From Proteobacteria bacterium UBA4656 (lineage in GTDB: Bacteria > Pseudomonadota > Gammaproteobacteria > Xanthomonadales > Ahniellaceae): DNA of 13,195 bases. Position numbers and translations under genes: made by a program. How positions within the stretch are numbered: the first letter of the stretch is position 1; the number at the start of each line of letters is the position of its first letter. The stretch covers positions 21,726 to 34,920 of the forward strand of contig DHLY01000022.1 in the NCBI GenBank assembly GCA_002405525.1. The letters are read 5' to 3'. The notes under the pieces were generated by a model. That model saw nothing but the letters and a program-made list of their open reading frames with translations, was not told where the DNA came from and ran no database searches. This document shows positions 8,501 through 13,195 of the stretch, in pieces.

Positions 8501-8754
8501 CGGGCGCCCGCGGGCGCCGCGTCGCCCGCCGTGGCGCCGACCACCATGCCATCGCGCACCACCACCGTGCCGCGCTCGATCACCTTGCCGGGCTCGACCA
8601 CGATGCGGGCATTGACCAGCGCGTGCAGCCGCGGCGTGCCGTCGCGCAGGCCCTCGAGCGGCACCGCCGTCTGCTGCGCGGCCGCGCCGGACGCCGCGCC
8701 GAGCAACAGTATGGCCGAGGCGCAGGACAGGGGCGCGGGAATCTGCCAAGCCAT
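5545..8754 (-). CDS. Exported two-domain amidohydrolase (degenerate plus active domain)
   Basis: This 1069-residue protein starts with a signal peptide (cleavage probably after SGAAA, about residue 26) and contains two amidohydrolase folds in tandem. The N-terminal fold (about 40-455) has FAGFVEIAGSVGV in place of the HxH motif and looks inactive. A beta-rich linker (about 460-580) follows. The C-terminal fold (about 590-975) has a full metal site: His650 and His652 in TPGLVDAHSH, a lysine-bearing KFALGENVK (732-740) that may carry the bridging carboxylated lysine, His809/811 in VVHIHSYR, His837 in FTHILEG, and Asp891 in SINSDSDE. Each fold ends with its own closing motif (GRIAPGQIANLVV; GSLEPGKDADFVI). 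A proline-rich stretch (1007-1017) precedes a 50-residue C-terminal tail. The family resembles imidazolonepropionase-like and prolidase-like amidohydrolases acting on cyclic amides or dipeptides; the substrate is unknown. It is first in an operon with the 446-residue paralogue. Confidence 0.9.
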   Translation of the reverse strand: MAWQIPAPLSCASAILLLGAASGAAAQQTAVPLEGLRDGTPRLHALVNARIVVEPGKVIERGTVVVRDGMVVGATAGDAAPAGARRWDLGGRTVFAGFVEIAGSVGVPASMRPTPPPPMGGFGGPRQAAPPPPPEAGARHWNRRIRPERDVAEALEPKPDDAKALRALGFAAAVAAPDSGILRGQSALIALRDAIHPKDLVLAPRVFQHAALEAAMGVGGEYPGSTMGAIALLRQTLLDAQWQSDLLAAGGARERPESNLALDALQPLLDGSQRIVLDTADELDVGRMLQIAAEFGLRGVVEGNGSEYRVLPRLIASRAPVIVPLNFPPAPEIERPEAQLNTSLAELQHWEQAPANPGRLAAAGIEIALTTRGLKEPAKEFWPNLRKAVAAGLPEDAALRALTTTPAAWTGQSARLGRIAPGQIANLVVADAELFRAENASIYAVWVDGVRHELKPLAAVDPRGTWALSWSDARGPERVEISGDGPYDVKAREQSARATLVDNRLLLSAPSAWFGGAEGTQPVSLMLREDRVEGLRALEDGTTVAIGGRREGAVPAAAPLKPVAGIEVPAFIGYPAGEYGRTALPEQPKALLVRNATIWTMGPQGRIDGADLLVRAGKVVAVGKRLEVPPGATVVDAEGMHVTPGLVDAHSHTAISGNVNEPSHAVTTEVRIGDVVDPTDINIYRQLAGGVTTALQLHGSANPMGGQSETVKWRWGSDAEGLKFAGAKPGVKFALGENVKQANWGDAFTTRYPQSRLGVEQIMLDRFNAARDYIARWDAWNRDRRGPAPRRDLRLEALAEILRGERVVHIHSYRQDEILMFARLAKQYGFSVATFTHILEGYKVADALADIDAGASTFSDWWAFKMEVYDAIPHNAAILTRAGVLTSINSDSDEMARRLNAEAGKMRKYGRLDDEQALALVTINPARQLRVGDRVGSLEPGKDADFVIWNRHPLSSMARAEQTWIEGRRFFDRAEDARLQRAVVAERERLVEKILPERMKAAGAAGKPGSGPPPPSPGKDGPTGMEALLWGREVGTHTIGEWAVRYGHRRGLYHDGQDVQACSVGEHVH

Positions 8755-9057
8755 CGGGAACCCCCGCCAGTGGATAAGTCCTGCAGGCTAGCGCGGCATT
8801 CGTGAAAGGATCAATGTGGCGGACGCTGTCTGCGCCGGGACGGGCGCTTTCCGCGGCCGGCCGAAGGGCCTTGCGGCCGGCTGCGAGCGGCAGACCGCGG
8901 CCGACGCCTTGCAGCGACGGAGCGGGGACTCGTTGGAGCGCGCCGGGGCCGCCGATTGCCCGGCAAGGGTCCGCGTGCAGCCGCCGACGGGGCGCCCGTT
9001 CACCGGACCGGCACCGCGGTGTCCTGGAGGTGCCGCCGAACCTGCGCGTGCGGAGGT
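8755..9057. other. Intergenic region, no supported gene
   Basis: These 303 bases separate the membrane-anchored protein gene (ending at 9058) from the amidohydrolase operon. Open frames exist on both strands, but none carries a recognisable domain, signal peptide or ribosome site. There is a GC-rich inverted repeat, GCCGGC at 8856-8861 against GCCGGC at 8876-8881 with a 14-base loop, which could help termination but has no T-tract. The part nearest 8754 must hold the operon promoter. Confidence 0.5.
8785..8814 (-). promoter_or_regulatory. Weak candidate promoter of the amidohydrolase operon
   Basis: On the minus strand TTGATC (8814-8809, four of six -35 bases) is followed after 18 bases by TAGCCT (8790-8785, three of six -10 bases). 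This is the best pair I found before the ATG at 8754, but the -10 match is poor and it may be chance. Confidence 0.25.
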
Positions 9058-9600
9058 TCAGCCCATGGCGGCGCGCAGCGCTTCCGCCGAGCGCCGCGCA
9101 GCTTCGACCAGGTCGGCTTCGGATACCCGGCCCGCGAACCACAGCAGCACGCCGTTGTCCTCGGCCACCAGATGCAGGCGGTCGTCACCGGGCAACCGAT
9201 AGACCCAGCCGTCACGCCAAGGTCCGGGCACCGCCCCGATCGTGGTGGCGCGAGCCGATACTGCGTCGACCCAGCGCGCGGCCTGGGCCGCCGTATCGGC
9301 CTCCGCGGCCGAGGACCCGGCCGCGAACCATGCGCGCGACTTCACCACCACGCTGACCGGCCCGTCGGGCGTGGCCACGTCGCACATCGGAACCGCAGCG
9401 AGCAGCTCGCCGAGCGGCGAGGCCATGCCCGGCATCCGGACCTCGACGCCGCCGGAGGCTCCGAGACCGAGCGCCCCGCATACCGCCGGCTGCGGATCAG
9501 CGGCCAGCGGATGGCTGCCGGAGGCGCGCTGCAGGTACCACAGCGACCCCCCGGCGACCGCGAGTATGACCGCGACGCTGGCCAGCCCCGCGCCGCGCAT
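9058..9600 (-). CDS. Membrane-anchored hypothetical protein, coupled to DAHP synthase
   Basis: I do not recognise this 180-residue protein. Its N-terminus has one hydrophobic helix (about residues 5-23, GLASVAVILAVAGGSLWYL), which could be a signal anchor or an uncleaved signal peptide. The rest is soluble and probably periplasmic. Two cysteines, Cys41 and Cys73, could form a disulfide. The middle has a predicted helix (about 97-118), followed by a strand-rich part with WRDGWVYRLPGDDRLHLVAEDNGVLLWF in two pieces and a C-terminal amphipathic helix. The ATG overlaps the DAHP synthase stop by one base (TGATG), which fixes the start and implies translational coupling. Whether it has anything to do with aromatic amino acid synthesis is unknown; a periplasmic protein is not an obvious partner for a cytoplasmic enzyme. 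The frame is open upstream to 9912, but that part overlaps the synthase and reads as a shadow. Confidence 0.75.
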   Translation of the reverse strand: MRGAGLASVAVILAVAGGSLWYLQRASGSHPLAADPQPAVCGALGLGASGGVEVRMPGMASPLGELLAAVPMCDVATPDGPVSVVVKSRAWFAAGSSAAEADTAAQAARWVDAVSARATTIGAVPGPWRDGWVYRLPGDDRLHLVAEDNGVLLWFAGRVSEADLVEAARRSAEALRAAMG

Positions 9601-10976
9601 CAGGTGCGTGCCGCGCCCCGCTTGCGCACGATCAGCATCGCAAGCTCCAGCGACTGCTCGTAGTTGAGCCGGGGATCGACCGTCGAGCGGTAGGCCCGGG
9701 CGAGGTCTGCCGGGGCGAGGTCGCGTGCGCCACCGAGGCACTCGGTGACATTTTCGCCGGTCAGTTCCAGATGCACGCCGCCTAGCCGGGTACCCGCCGC
9801 GGCATGCGCGTCGAAGGCCTGCTCCAGCTCGCTGGCGATGTTGGCGAAGCGCCGCGTCTTGACACCGTTGTCCAGCGATTCGGTGTTGCCGTGCATCGGG
9901 TCGCAAACCCACAGCACCGGCCTTCCCTCGCGGCGCATCGCGTCCAGCAGCTGCGGCAGCACGGAGGCGACCTTGCCCGCCCCCATCCGGTGGATGAAGG
10001 TCAACCGCCCCGGCTCACGATGCGGATCCAGCGCATCGGCCAGGCGCAGCAGCATGTCCGGCGTCACCGATGGCCCGACCTTCACCGCCACCGGGTTGCG
10101 GATGCCGCGGAAGTATTCGACGTGGGCGCCGTCCAGCGCGGCCGTGCGCATGCCGATCCACGGCAGGTGGGTGGACAGGTTGAACCAGCCCCACTGGCGC
10201 GGCACCTGGCGCGTCACTGCCTGCTCGTAGTGCAGCAGCAAGGCTTCATGCGAGGTGTAGAAGTCCACTCGCGAGAACGAACCCAAGGGCACACCCGCCA
10301 GGGTCTCCATGAAGCGCACCGATTCGCCGATCGAGGCCACCATCTCGCGGTACTCGCGCGCCAGCGGCGAGTGCTCCATCCACGCCAGGTCCCAGTATTC
10401 CGGGTGATGCAGGTCGGCGAACCCGCCGTCGATCAGGGCGCGGACGAAGTTCATGGTCATCGCCGACAGTGCATGACCACGCACCAGTCGCGACGGATCG
10501 GGGACGCGCGCGGCGGCGCTGAACTCCGGACCGTTGACGATGTCGCCGCGGTAGCAGGGCAGCGTCTGGCCGTCGCGGGTCTCGGTGTCGGCGGAACGAG
10601 GCTTGGCATACTGGCCGGCGAAGCGGCCGACGCGGATCACCGGCAGCTTGAGCCCGTGGATGAGCACCACGCTCATCTGCAGCAGGACCTTCAGCCGGTT
10701 GGAGATGGTGCCGCTGTCGCAGTCGGAGAAACTCTCCGCACAGTCGCCGCCCTGCAGCAGGAAGCGCTTCCCTTCGGCCGCGTCGGCCAACTCGCGCTTG
10801 AGGGCCAGGATCTCCCAAGACGTCACCAGCGGCGGCAACGAGGACACCTCGCGCAGCGCGTCGTCGAGCGCGCGCGGGTCCGGATACTGGGGCTGCTGCA
10901 CCGCCGGACGCGACTGCCAAGAGGCCGGAGCCCAGTCGGCGGCCTCGCGGACGGGTTGGATCGTGGGGTGTGCCAT
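9600..10976 (-). CDS. Class II 3-deoxy-7-phosphoheptulonate (DAHP) synthase
   Basis: This 458-residue enzyme condenses phosphoenolpyruvate with erythrose 4-phosphate, the first step of the shikimate pathway, in the cytoplasm. It is the plant-like class II type; the Mycobacterium tuberculosis enzyme has 462 residues. All four metal ligands are in place with the expected spacing: Cys79 in QGGDCAE, His362 in CDPMHGN, Glu404 in HLELTGEN and Asp434 in VDPRLNYEQS. Substrate-binding motifs RFAGQYAKPRS, AVKVGPSVTP and FIHRMG are also seen. The start at 10976 (MAHPTIQPV) gives the family-typical N-terminus. An in-frame ATG at 10997 has GAGG four bases upstream and would add seven residues. The frame stays open to 11201, but the extra part is Arg-rich shadow. 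Feedback regulation by aromatic amino acids is usual for the class but cannot be read here. A membrane-anchored unknown is coupled downstream; dsbB lies upstream. Confidence 0.96.
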   Translation of the reverse strand: MAHPTIQPVREAADWAPASWQSRPAVQQPQYPDPRALDDALREVSSLPPLVTSWEILALKRELADAAEGKRFLLQGGDCAESFSDCDSGTISNRLKVLLQMSVVLIHGLKLPVIRVGRFAGQYAKPRSADTETRDGQTLPCYRGDIVNGPEFSAAARVPDPSRLVRGHALSAMTMNFVRALIDGGFADLHHPEYWDLAWMEHSPLAREYREMVASIGESVRFMETLAGVPLGSFSRVDFYTSHEALLLHYEQAVTRQVPRQWGWFNLSTHLPWIGMRTAALDGAHVEYFRGIRNPVAVKVGPSVTPDMLLRLADALDPHREPGRLTFIHRMGAGKVASVLPQLLDAMRREGRPVLWVCDPMHGNTESLDNGVKTRRFANIASELEQAFDAHAAAGTRLGGVHLELTGENVTECLGGARDLAPADLARAYRSTVDPRLNYEQSLELAMLIVRKRGAART

Positions 10977-11020
10977 CGAACGCTCGAGCCTATGCATGCG
11001 AACCTCGTCATTGCCCTGCC

Positions 11021-11046
11021 GCCTGCCGTCCGCAGGCTCAGGACGG
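11021..11046 (-). other. Overlapping alternative hairpins between dsbB and DAHP synthase
   Basis: Two mutually exclusive stems share bases. GCCTGC (11021-11026) can pair with GCAGGC (11032-11037) around a 5-base loop. CCGTCC (11026-11031) can instead pair with GGACGG (11041-11046) around a 9-base loop. They lie after the dsbB stop and 24-70 bases before the synthase start. There is no T-tract and no obvious leader peptide. They could be a dsbB terminator or simply GC-rich background. Confidence 0.35.
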
Positions 11047-11080
11047 ACGGAAGGTTGCGTCGACTGGGCCTGGATGCGCG

Positions 11081-11590
11081 TTATCTGGGCGCGTAGCTGC
11101 GAAAGCCGTAATACAGCGCGCCGAGCGCGAACATTGCGAACCAGACCAGGGTCCACTCGGGCATCGACAGGCCGGCGAAGGTCCAGTCGACCTTCGCGCA
11201 CTCGCCGGAGCCAGTGAACAGCATGGTGATCGTCTTCGACAGCGGGAACGCTTCCAGCATGTAGTCGAGACCGGGACCGCAGTCCGGCACCTGGTCAGCC
11301 GGCAGGCGCTGCAGCCAGACATGGCGGCCGGCGATCGCCGCGCCCGTCCCGGCCGTCAGCAATGCCAGCGCCCCGTAGGCCTTGCGGCCCGCCCCACCCG
11401 TTGGCGCGTGGACCGCGGCGAGCAGGCAGACCCCGAACAATGCGATGAAGGCCACCCGCTGCAGGATGCACAGCGGGCAAGGCTCGAGGCCCATCTGGAA
11501 CTGCGCGTAGTAGGCGAACGCGAGGAATACCGCGATCATCGCGGCCGCGGCAGCAAACGCGGTGCGGAAATCCCAAGTCAGAGGATTCAT
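11081..11590 (-). CDS. dsbB: Disulfide bond formation protein B (DsbB)
   Basis: This 169-residue inner-membrane protein re-oxidises periplasmic DsbA and passes the electrons to quinones. It has four membrane helices (about 10-29, 44-63, 70-90 and 146-163). Both redox cysteine pairs are present: Cys38 and Cys41 in the first loop (EPCPLCILQR) and Cys104 and Cys131 in the second periplasmic loop (PDCGPG and SGECAK). Length and spacing match the family. The start at 11590 (MNPLTWDF) sits just before helix 1. The frame is open to 11794, but the extension is low-complexity Arg/Pro/Ser sequence and would place the promoter inside the gene. A -10 box only seven bases before the ATG, with no Shine-Dalgarno, suggests a leaderless mRNA. 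The DAHP synthase starts about 100 bases further on; co-transcription is possible. Confidence 0.95.
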   Translation of the reverse strand: MNPLTWDFRTAFAAAAAMIAVFLAFAYYAQFQMGLEPCPLCILQRVAFIALFGVCLLAAVHAPTGGAGRKAYGALALLTAGTGAAIAGRHVWLQRLPADQVPDCGPGLDYMLEAFPLSKTITMLFTGSGECAKVDWTFAGLSMPEWTLVWFAMFALGALYYGFRSYAPR

Positions 11591-11597
11591 GCGCGAA

Positions 11598-11626
11598 GTT
11601 CTACCGGAGTGGGTGCCGCGGTGCAA
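11598..11626 (-). promoter_or_regulatory. Predicted promoter of dsbB, apparently leaderless
   Basis: On the minus strand TTGCAC (11626-11621) and TAGAAC (11603-11598, four of six -10 bases) are separated by exactly 17 bases. Seven bases (TTCGCGC) then lead to the ATG at 11590, putting the predicted transcript start at the first base of the start codon. The -35 box keeps only the TTG core, so the call is moderate. Confidence 0.45.
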
Positions 11627-11771
11627 CACGAACCGCGGCCCAGAGGGGGGGGAGCCCCGAAGAGCCCGGGTAACCGGCAGGAGTTGCGCGCGGGCGACGG
11701 GAACGACGCCACCGCGAGGGGGACTGCGGGACGCAGCGCCCTCGGGCCTTGGGGCGGTCGTCGACCCGGCG

Positions 11772-11791
11772 GCCGCGTCCCCGCTTCGCGA
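11772..11791 (+). repeat. 20-base direct repeat, copy 1
   Basis: GCCGCGTCCCCGCTTCGCGA matches 11863-11882 at 19 of 20 positions, in the same orientation and 91 bases away. The function is unknown. Confidence 0.6.
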
Positions 11792-11862
11792 CACACCGCG
11801 TCATGGCGCATCCGACGGTCGTTCCCGCCCCGCGAAGACCGGCCCGGACTTCGATCACCGCC

Positions 11863-11882
11863 GCCGCGTCCCCGCTTTGCGA
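11863..11882 (+). repeat. 20-base direct repeat, copy 2, abutting tRNA-Thr
   Basis: This copy differs from copy 1 by one base (T for C at its 16th position). It ends two bases from the encoded CCA of tRNA-Thr. It does not copy tRNA sequence, so it is not evidence of an integration site. It may be a degenerate intergenic repeat of this genome. Confidence 0.6.
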
Positions 11883-11884
11883 AT

Positions 11885-11960
<76 letters not shown>

Positions 11961-12007
11961 ACGGTGTCGTCGCTGCCTTGCTTGTCGCCAACCTGCGGCG
12001 TGTTGCG

Positions 12008-12023
12008 GGCCGGAAGACCGGCC
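12008..12023 (-). terminator. Hairpin between the two tRNA genes
   Basis: GGCCGG and CCGGCC form a six-pair stem with a four-base loop (TCTT on the transcribed strand), 27 bases after the end of tRNA-Val. There is no T-tract, so it may be a processing signal or a weak attenuator rather than a true terminator. Confidence 0.35.
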
Positions 12024-12049
12024 AATGAGGCATAGCCCCGAGCCCCGGA

Positions 12050-12124
12050 TGGTGGGCGGTAGTGGGATCGAACCACTGACCCCTGCCGTGTGAAAGCAGT
12101 GCTCTACCGCTGAGCTAACCGCCC
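12050..12124 (-). tRNA. tRNA-Val (anticodon CAC)
   Basis: The minus strand folds into a 75-base cloverleaf with an encoded CCA. The acceptor stem GGGCGGT/ACCGCCC is perfect, the D arm is GCTC-AGCGGTA-GAGC, and the anticodon arm is CTGCT-TTCACAC-GGCAG with a T-G closing pair and anticodon CAC at 12092-12090. The T arm carries GGTTCGATCC. It reads GUG, a favoured valine codon in GC-rich genomes. It is the first gene of the tRNA pair, preceded by a good promoter. Confidence 0.97.
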
Positions 12125-12140
12125 TTTCCGGGGGGCGCGA

Positions 12141-12169
12141 AGTGTACGGGCGTGAGGTCGGACGGTCAA
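12141..12169 (-). promoter_or_regulatory. Promoter of the tRNA-Val/tRNA-Thr unit
   Basis: On the minus strand TTGACC (12169-12164, five of six) and TACACT (12146-12141, four of six) are separated by 17 bases. The region after the -10 box is GCGCCCCCC, the GC-rich discriminator typical of stable RNA promoters under stringent control. Transcription would start near 12134, about ten bases before the mature tRNA 5' end. Confidence 0.7.
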
Positions 12170-12191
12170 CCGGAGGTGGCCCTCCGACCGT
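12162..12191. repeat. Bulged hairpin overlapping the tRNA promoter
   Basis: ACGGTC (12162-12167) pairs with GACCGT (12186-12191), and inside it GGAGG (12172-12176) pairs with CCTCC (12181-12185) around a TGGC loop, leaving a four-base bulge. The outer left arm includes part of the -35 box of the tRNA promoter. It may end read-through from ispH; no T-tract is present. Confidence 0.5.
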
Positions 12192-12200
12192 GCCCGGAAT

Positions 12201-12294
12201 CCCTGTGGGAGCGAACATCGCTCGCGACCACAGCGGTCGGGGCGTACGGCACGACCGGGATGCTGCGGTCGCGAGCGGTGCTCGCCCACACCGG
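12201..12294. repeat. Inverted pair of REP elements (REPIN-like)
   Basis: Copy 1 (12201-12233, plus) begins CCCTGTGGGAGCGA and contains AGCGA-aca-TCGCT. Copy 2 (12262-12294) is the same element on the opposite strand, with its own stem GCGAGC-ggt-GCTCGC. Both share TGTGGG followed by the GCTCGCGACC core and the end GCAGC/ACAGC. The TGTGGGAGCGA start is characteristic of REP sequences in pseudomonads and xanthomonads, which are moved by RAYT transposases encoded elsewhere. The inverted doublet is the usual mobile unit. It lies between ispH and the tRNA promoter and may act as a transcript end or mRNA stabiliser. Confidence 0.7.
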
Positions 12295-12338
12295 TGGGGC
12301 GCGGCGCGAATCGCCCGATTGCTCCGAATGGCGCTCTA

Positions 12339-12369
12339 CCCAGGGTCCCATAGCCTGGGCCCCGGGCCC
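12339..12369 (-). terminator. GC hairpins after ispH, possible terminator
   Basis: Just past the ispH stop the DNA can form two structures. CCCAGG (12339-12344) pairs with CCTGGG (12354-12359) around nine bases. The overlapping duplicated GGGCCC (12357-12362 and 12364-12369) can fold with a three-base loop. No T-tract follows on the transcribed strand, so termination here is only plausible. Confidence 0.35.
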
Positions 12370-12370
12370 C

Positions 12371-13195
12371 TCAACCCACCATGATCAACCGCAGTTCCTT
12401 GGGCAGCGCGAAGACCACGTCTTCCGGCTGACCCTCGAGGTCGCGCACTTCGGCCGCGCCCCACTCGCGCAAGCGCTCGACCACCGCCTGCACGAGGGTC
12501 TCCGGCGCCGATGCGCCGGCGGTGACGCCGACCGCGCCCTTGCCCTCGACCCATTCGCGGCGGATGTCCTGCGGGCCGTCGATCAGGTAGGACCGGACAC
12601 CCTGCCGCTCGGCCAGTTCGCGCAGGCGGTTGGAGTTGCTGCTGTTGGGAGAACCGATCACCAGCACCGCGTCGCAGCGCGCGGCCAATTCGCGCACCGC
12701 GTCCTGGCGGTTCTGGGTGGCGTAGCAGATGTCGTCGTGGCGCGGGCCTTCGATCAGCGGGAAGCGCGCGCGCAGCGCGGCGATCACGTCGCGCGCCTCG
12801 TCCACCGACAGCGTGGTCTGGGTCGAGAAGGCGAGCTTCGCCGGGTCCGTCGGTTCCAGCGTCGCCACGTCGTCCGGCGACTCCACGAGGTGGATGCGGC
12901 CGGGCGCCTTCGGGTCCCACTGCCCCATGGTGCCTTCGACCTCGGGATGCCCGGCGTGGCCGATCAGCACCACGTCCCTGCCCTGCTTCGCGTGGCGGGC
13001 GACCTCGATGTGGACCTTGGTCACCAGCGGACAGGTGGCGTCGAAGATGCGCAAGGATCGCTCTCGCGCCTCGGCCCGCACGGCCTGCGAGACGCCGTGC
13101 GCGCTGAACACCACCGTCGCCCCGGCCGGCACCTCTGCCAGCTCGTCGACGAACACGGCACCCTTGGCGCGCAGGCTCTCGACCACGAAGCGGTT
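12371..13195 (-). CDS. ispH: 4-hydroxy-3-methylbut-2-enyl diphosphate reductase (partial, lacks N-terminus)
   Basis: The 274 visible residues cover all but about 41 N-terminal residues of IspH (LytB), the [4Fe-4S] enzyme that makes IPP and DMAPP in the last step of the MEP isoprenoid pathway. By E. coli numbering the window begins at Asn42 (NRFVVESL), just after His41. Visible active-site positions are His74 (FSAHGVS), Cys96 (DATCPLV), His124 and Glu126 (GHPEVEG), Thr167 (FSTQTTLS), Cys197 ([10 protein letters not shown]), Ser225 and Asn227 (GSPNSSNS) and Ser269 (TAGASAPE). The third cluster cysteine, Cys12, and the true start lie beyond the right edge. The reading frame runs to the last base of the window, so any start inside it would be artificial. 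The gene ends with MVG and a TGA. Confidence 0.97.
   Translation of the reverse strand, partial: NRFVVESLRAKGAVFVDELAEVPAGATVVFSAHGVSQAVRAEARERSLRIFDATCPLVTKVHIEVARHAKQGRDVVLIGHAGHPEVEGTMGQWDPKAPGRIHLVESPDDVATLEPTDPAKLAFSTQTTLSVDEARDVIAALRARFPLIEGPRHDDICYATQNRQDAVRELAARCDAVLVIGSPNSSNSNRLRELAERQGVRSYLIDGPQDIRREWVEGKGAVGVTAGASAPETLVQAVVERLREWGAAEVRDLEGQPEDVVFALPKELRLIMVG

Larger units (their letters stand above)
11627..11884. other. Intergenic region between tRNA-Thr and dsbB
   Basis: About 260 bases with no supported gene. It holds two near-identical 20-base direct repeats (listed separately), an 8-base G run (11645-11652), and the motif GGCCGGTCTTC (minus strand, 11844-11834) that also follows tRNA-Val. 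No intrinsic terminator with a T-tract is seen for the tRNA transcript. Confidence 0.5.

Noticed and set aside
5611..8805. A plus-strand open frame of more than 1000 codons opposite the large amidohydrolase gene
   Set aside because: It is rich in Arg, His, Gln and Gly without any domain, and mirrors a well-supported gene on the other strand. Long antisense frames are expected when third positions are almost all G or C.
11645..11652. Run of eight G bases upstream of dsbB as a phase-variation tract
   Set aside because: It is short, lies outside any gene and about 20 bases upstream of the predicted -35 box, so slippage would have no obvious effect.
11591..11794. N-terminal extension of DsbB to 11794
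   Set aside because: It would add 68 residues of Arg/Ser/Pro-rich sequence not found in the family and would bury the promoter and a direct repeat inside the gene.

Overview
The window is GC-rich, densely packed bacterial chromosome. It most resembles a gammaproteobacterium of the Lysobacteraceae/Xanthomonadaceae (Lysobacter, Luteimonas or Stenotrophomonas-like). That placement is an inference from the very GC-rich codons, an amidase closely resembling the Stenotrophomonas maltophilia peptide amidase as I remember it, a plant-like class II DAHP synthase, and REP-type repeats with the TGTGGGAGCGA core common in xanthomonads and pseudomonads. No database search was possible.

Layout: (1) 1-1398, minus: an ABC exporter pair, a MacB/DevC-like permease followed two bases later by the start of its ATPase, which runs off the left edge. 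(2) 1399-4054, plus: a divergent TetR regulator with a clear palindromic operator and a probable leaderless promoter, followed by a lipoprotein amidase of the peptide-amidase type. (3) 4194-8754, minus: a two-gene operon of exported amidohydrolases. The first protein is a tandem two-domain enzyme whose N-terminal domain has lost the metal site and whose C-terminal domain keeps it. The second is a paralogue of the degenerate domain. (4) 9058-10976, minus: class II DAHP synthase (shikimate pathway entry) translationally coupled to an unknown membrane-anchored protein with two cysteines. (5) 11081-11590, minus: dsbB, also with a probable leaderless promoter. (6) 11885-12124, minus: tRNA-Thr(CGT) and tRNA-Val(CAC), the latter with a good stringent-type promoter. 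(7) 12125-12370: an intergenic stretch with a bulged hairpin and an inverted pair of REP elements. (8) 12371-13195, minus: ispH, missing about 41 N-terminal residues at the right edge.

How the genes may work together: the TetR regulator sits between the exporter and the amidase, so the three could form one regulated unit for handling a peptide-like compound; this is inference. The amidohydrolase operon looks like a secreted peptide or amide hydrolysis system built from one active and two inactive-looking copies of the fold. The remaining genes are housekeeping (aromatic amino acids, disulfide formation, isoprenoids, tRNAs).

I found no CRISPR array, phage, integrase, insertion sequence or defence island. 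The region reads as ordinary core/near-core chromosome. The points most worth following up are the amidohydrolase arrangement, the two leaderless promoters, the unknown protein coupled to DAHP synthase, and the REP pair.
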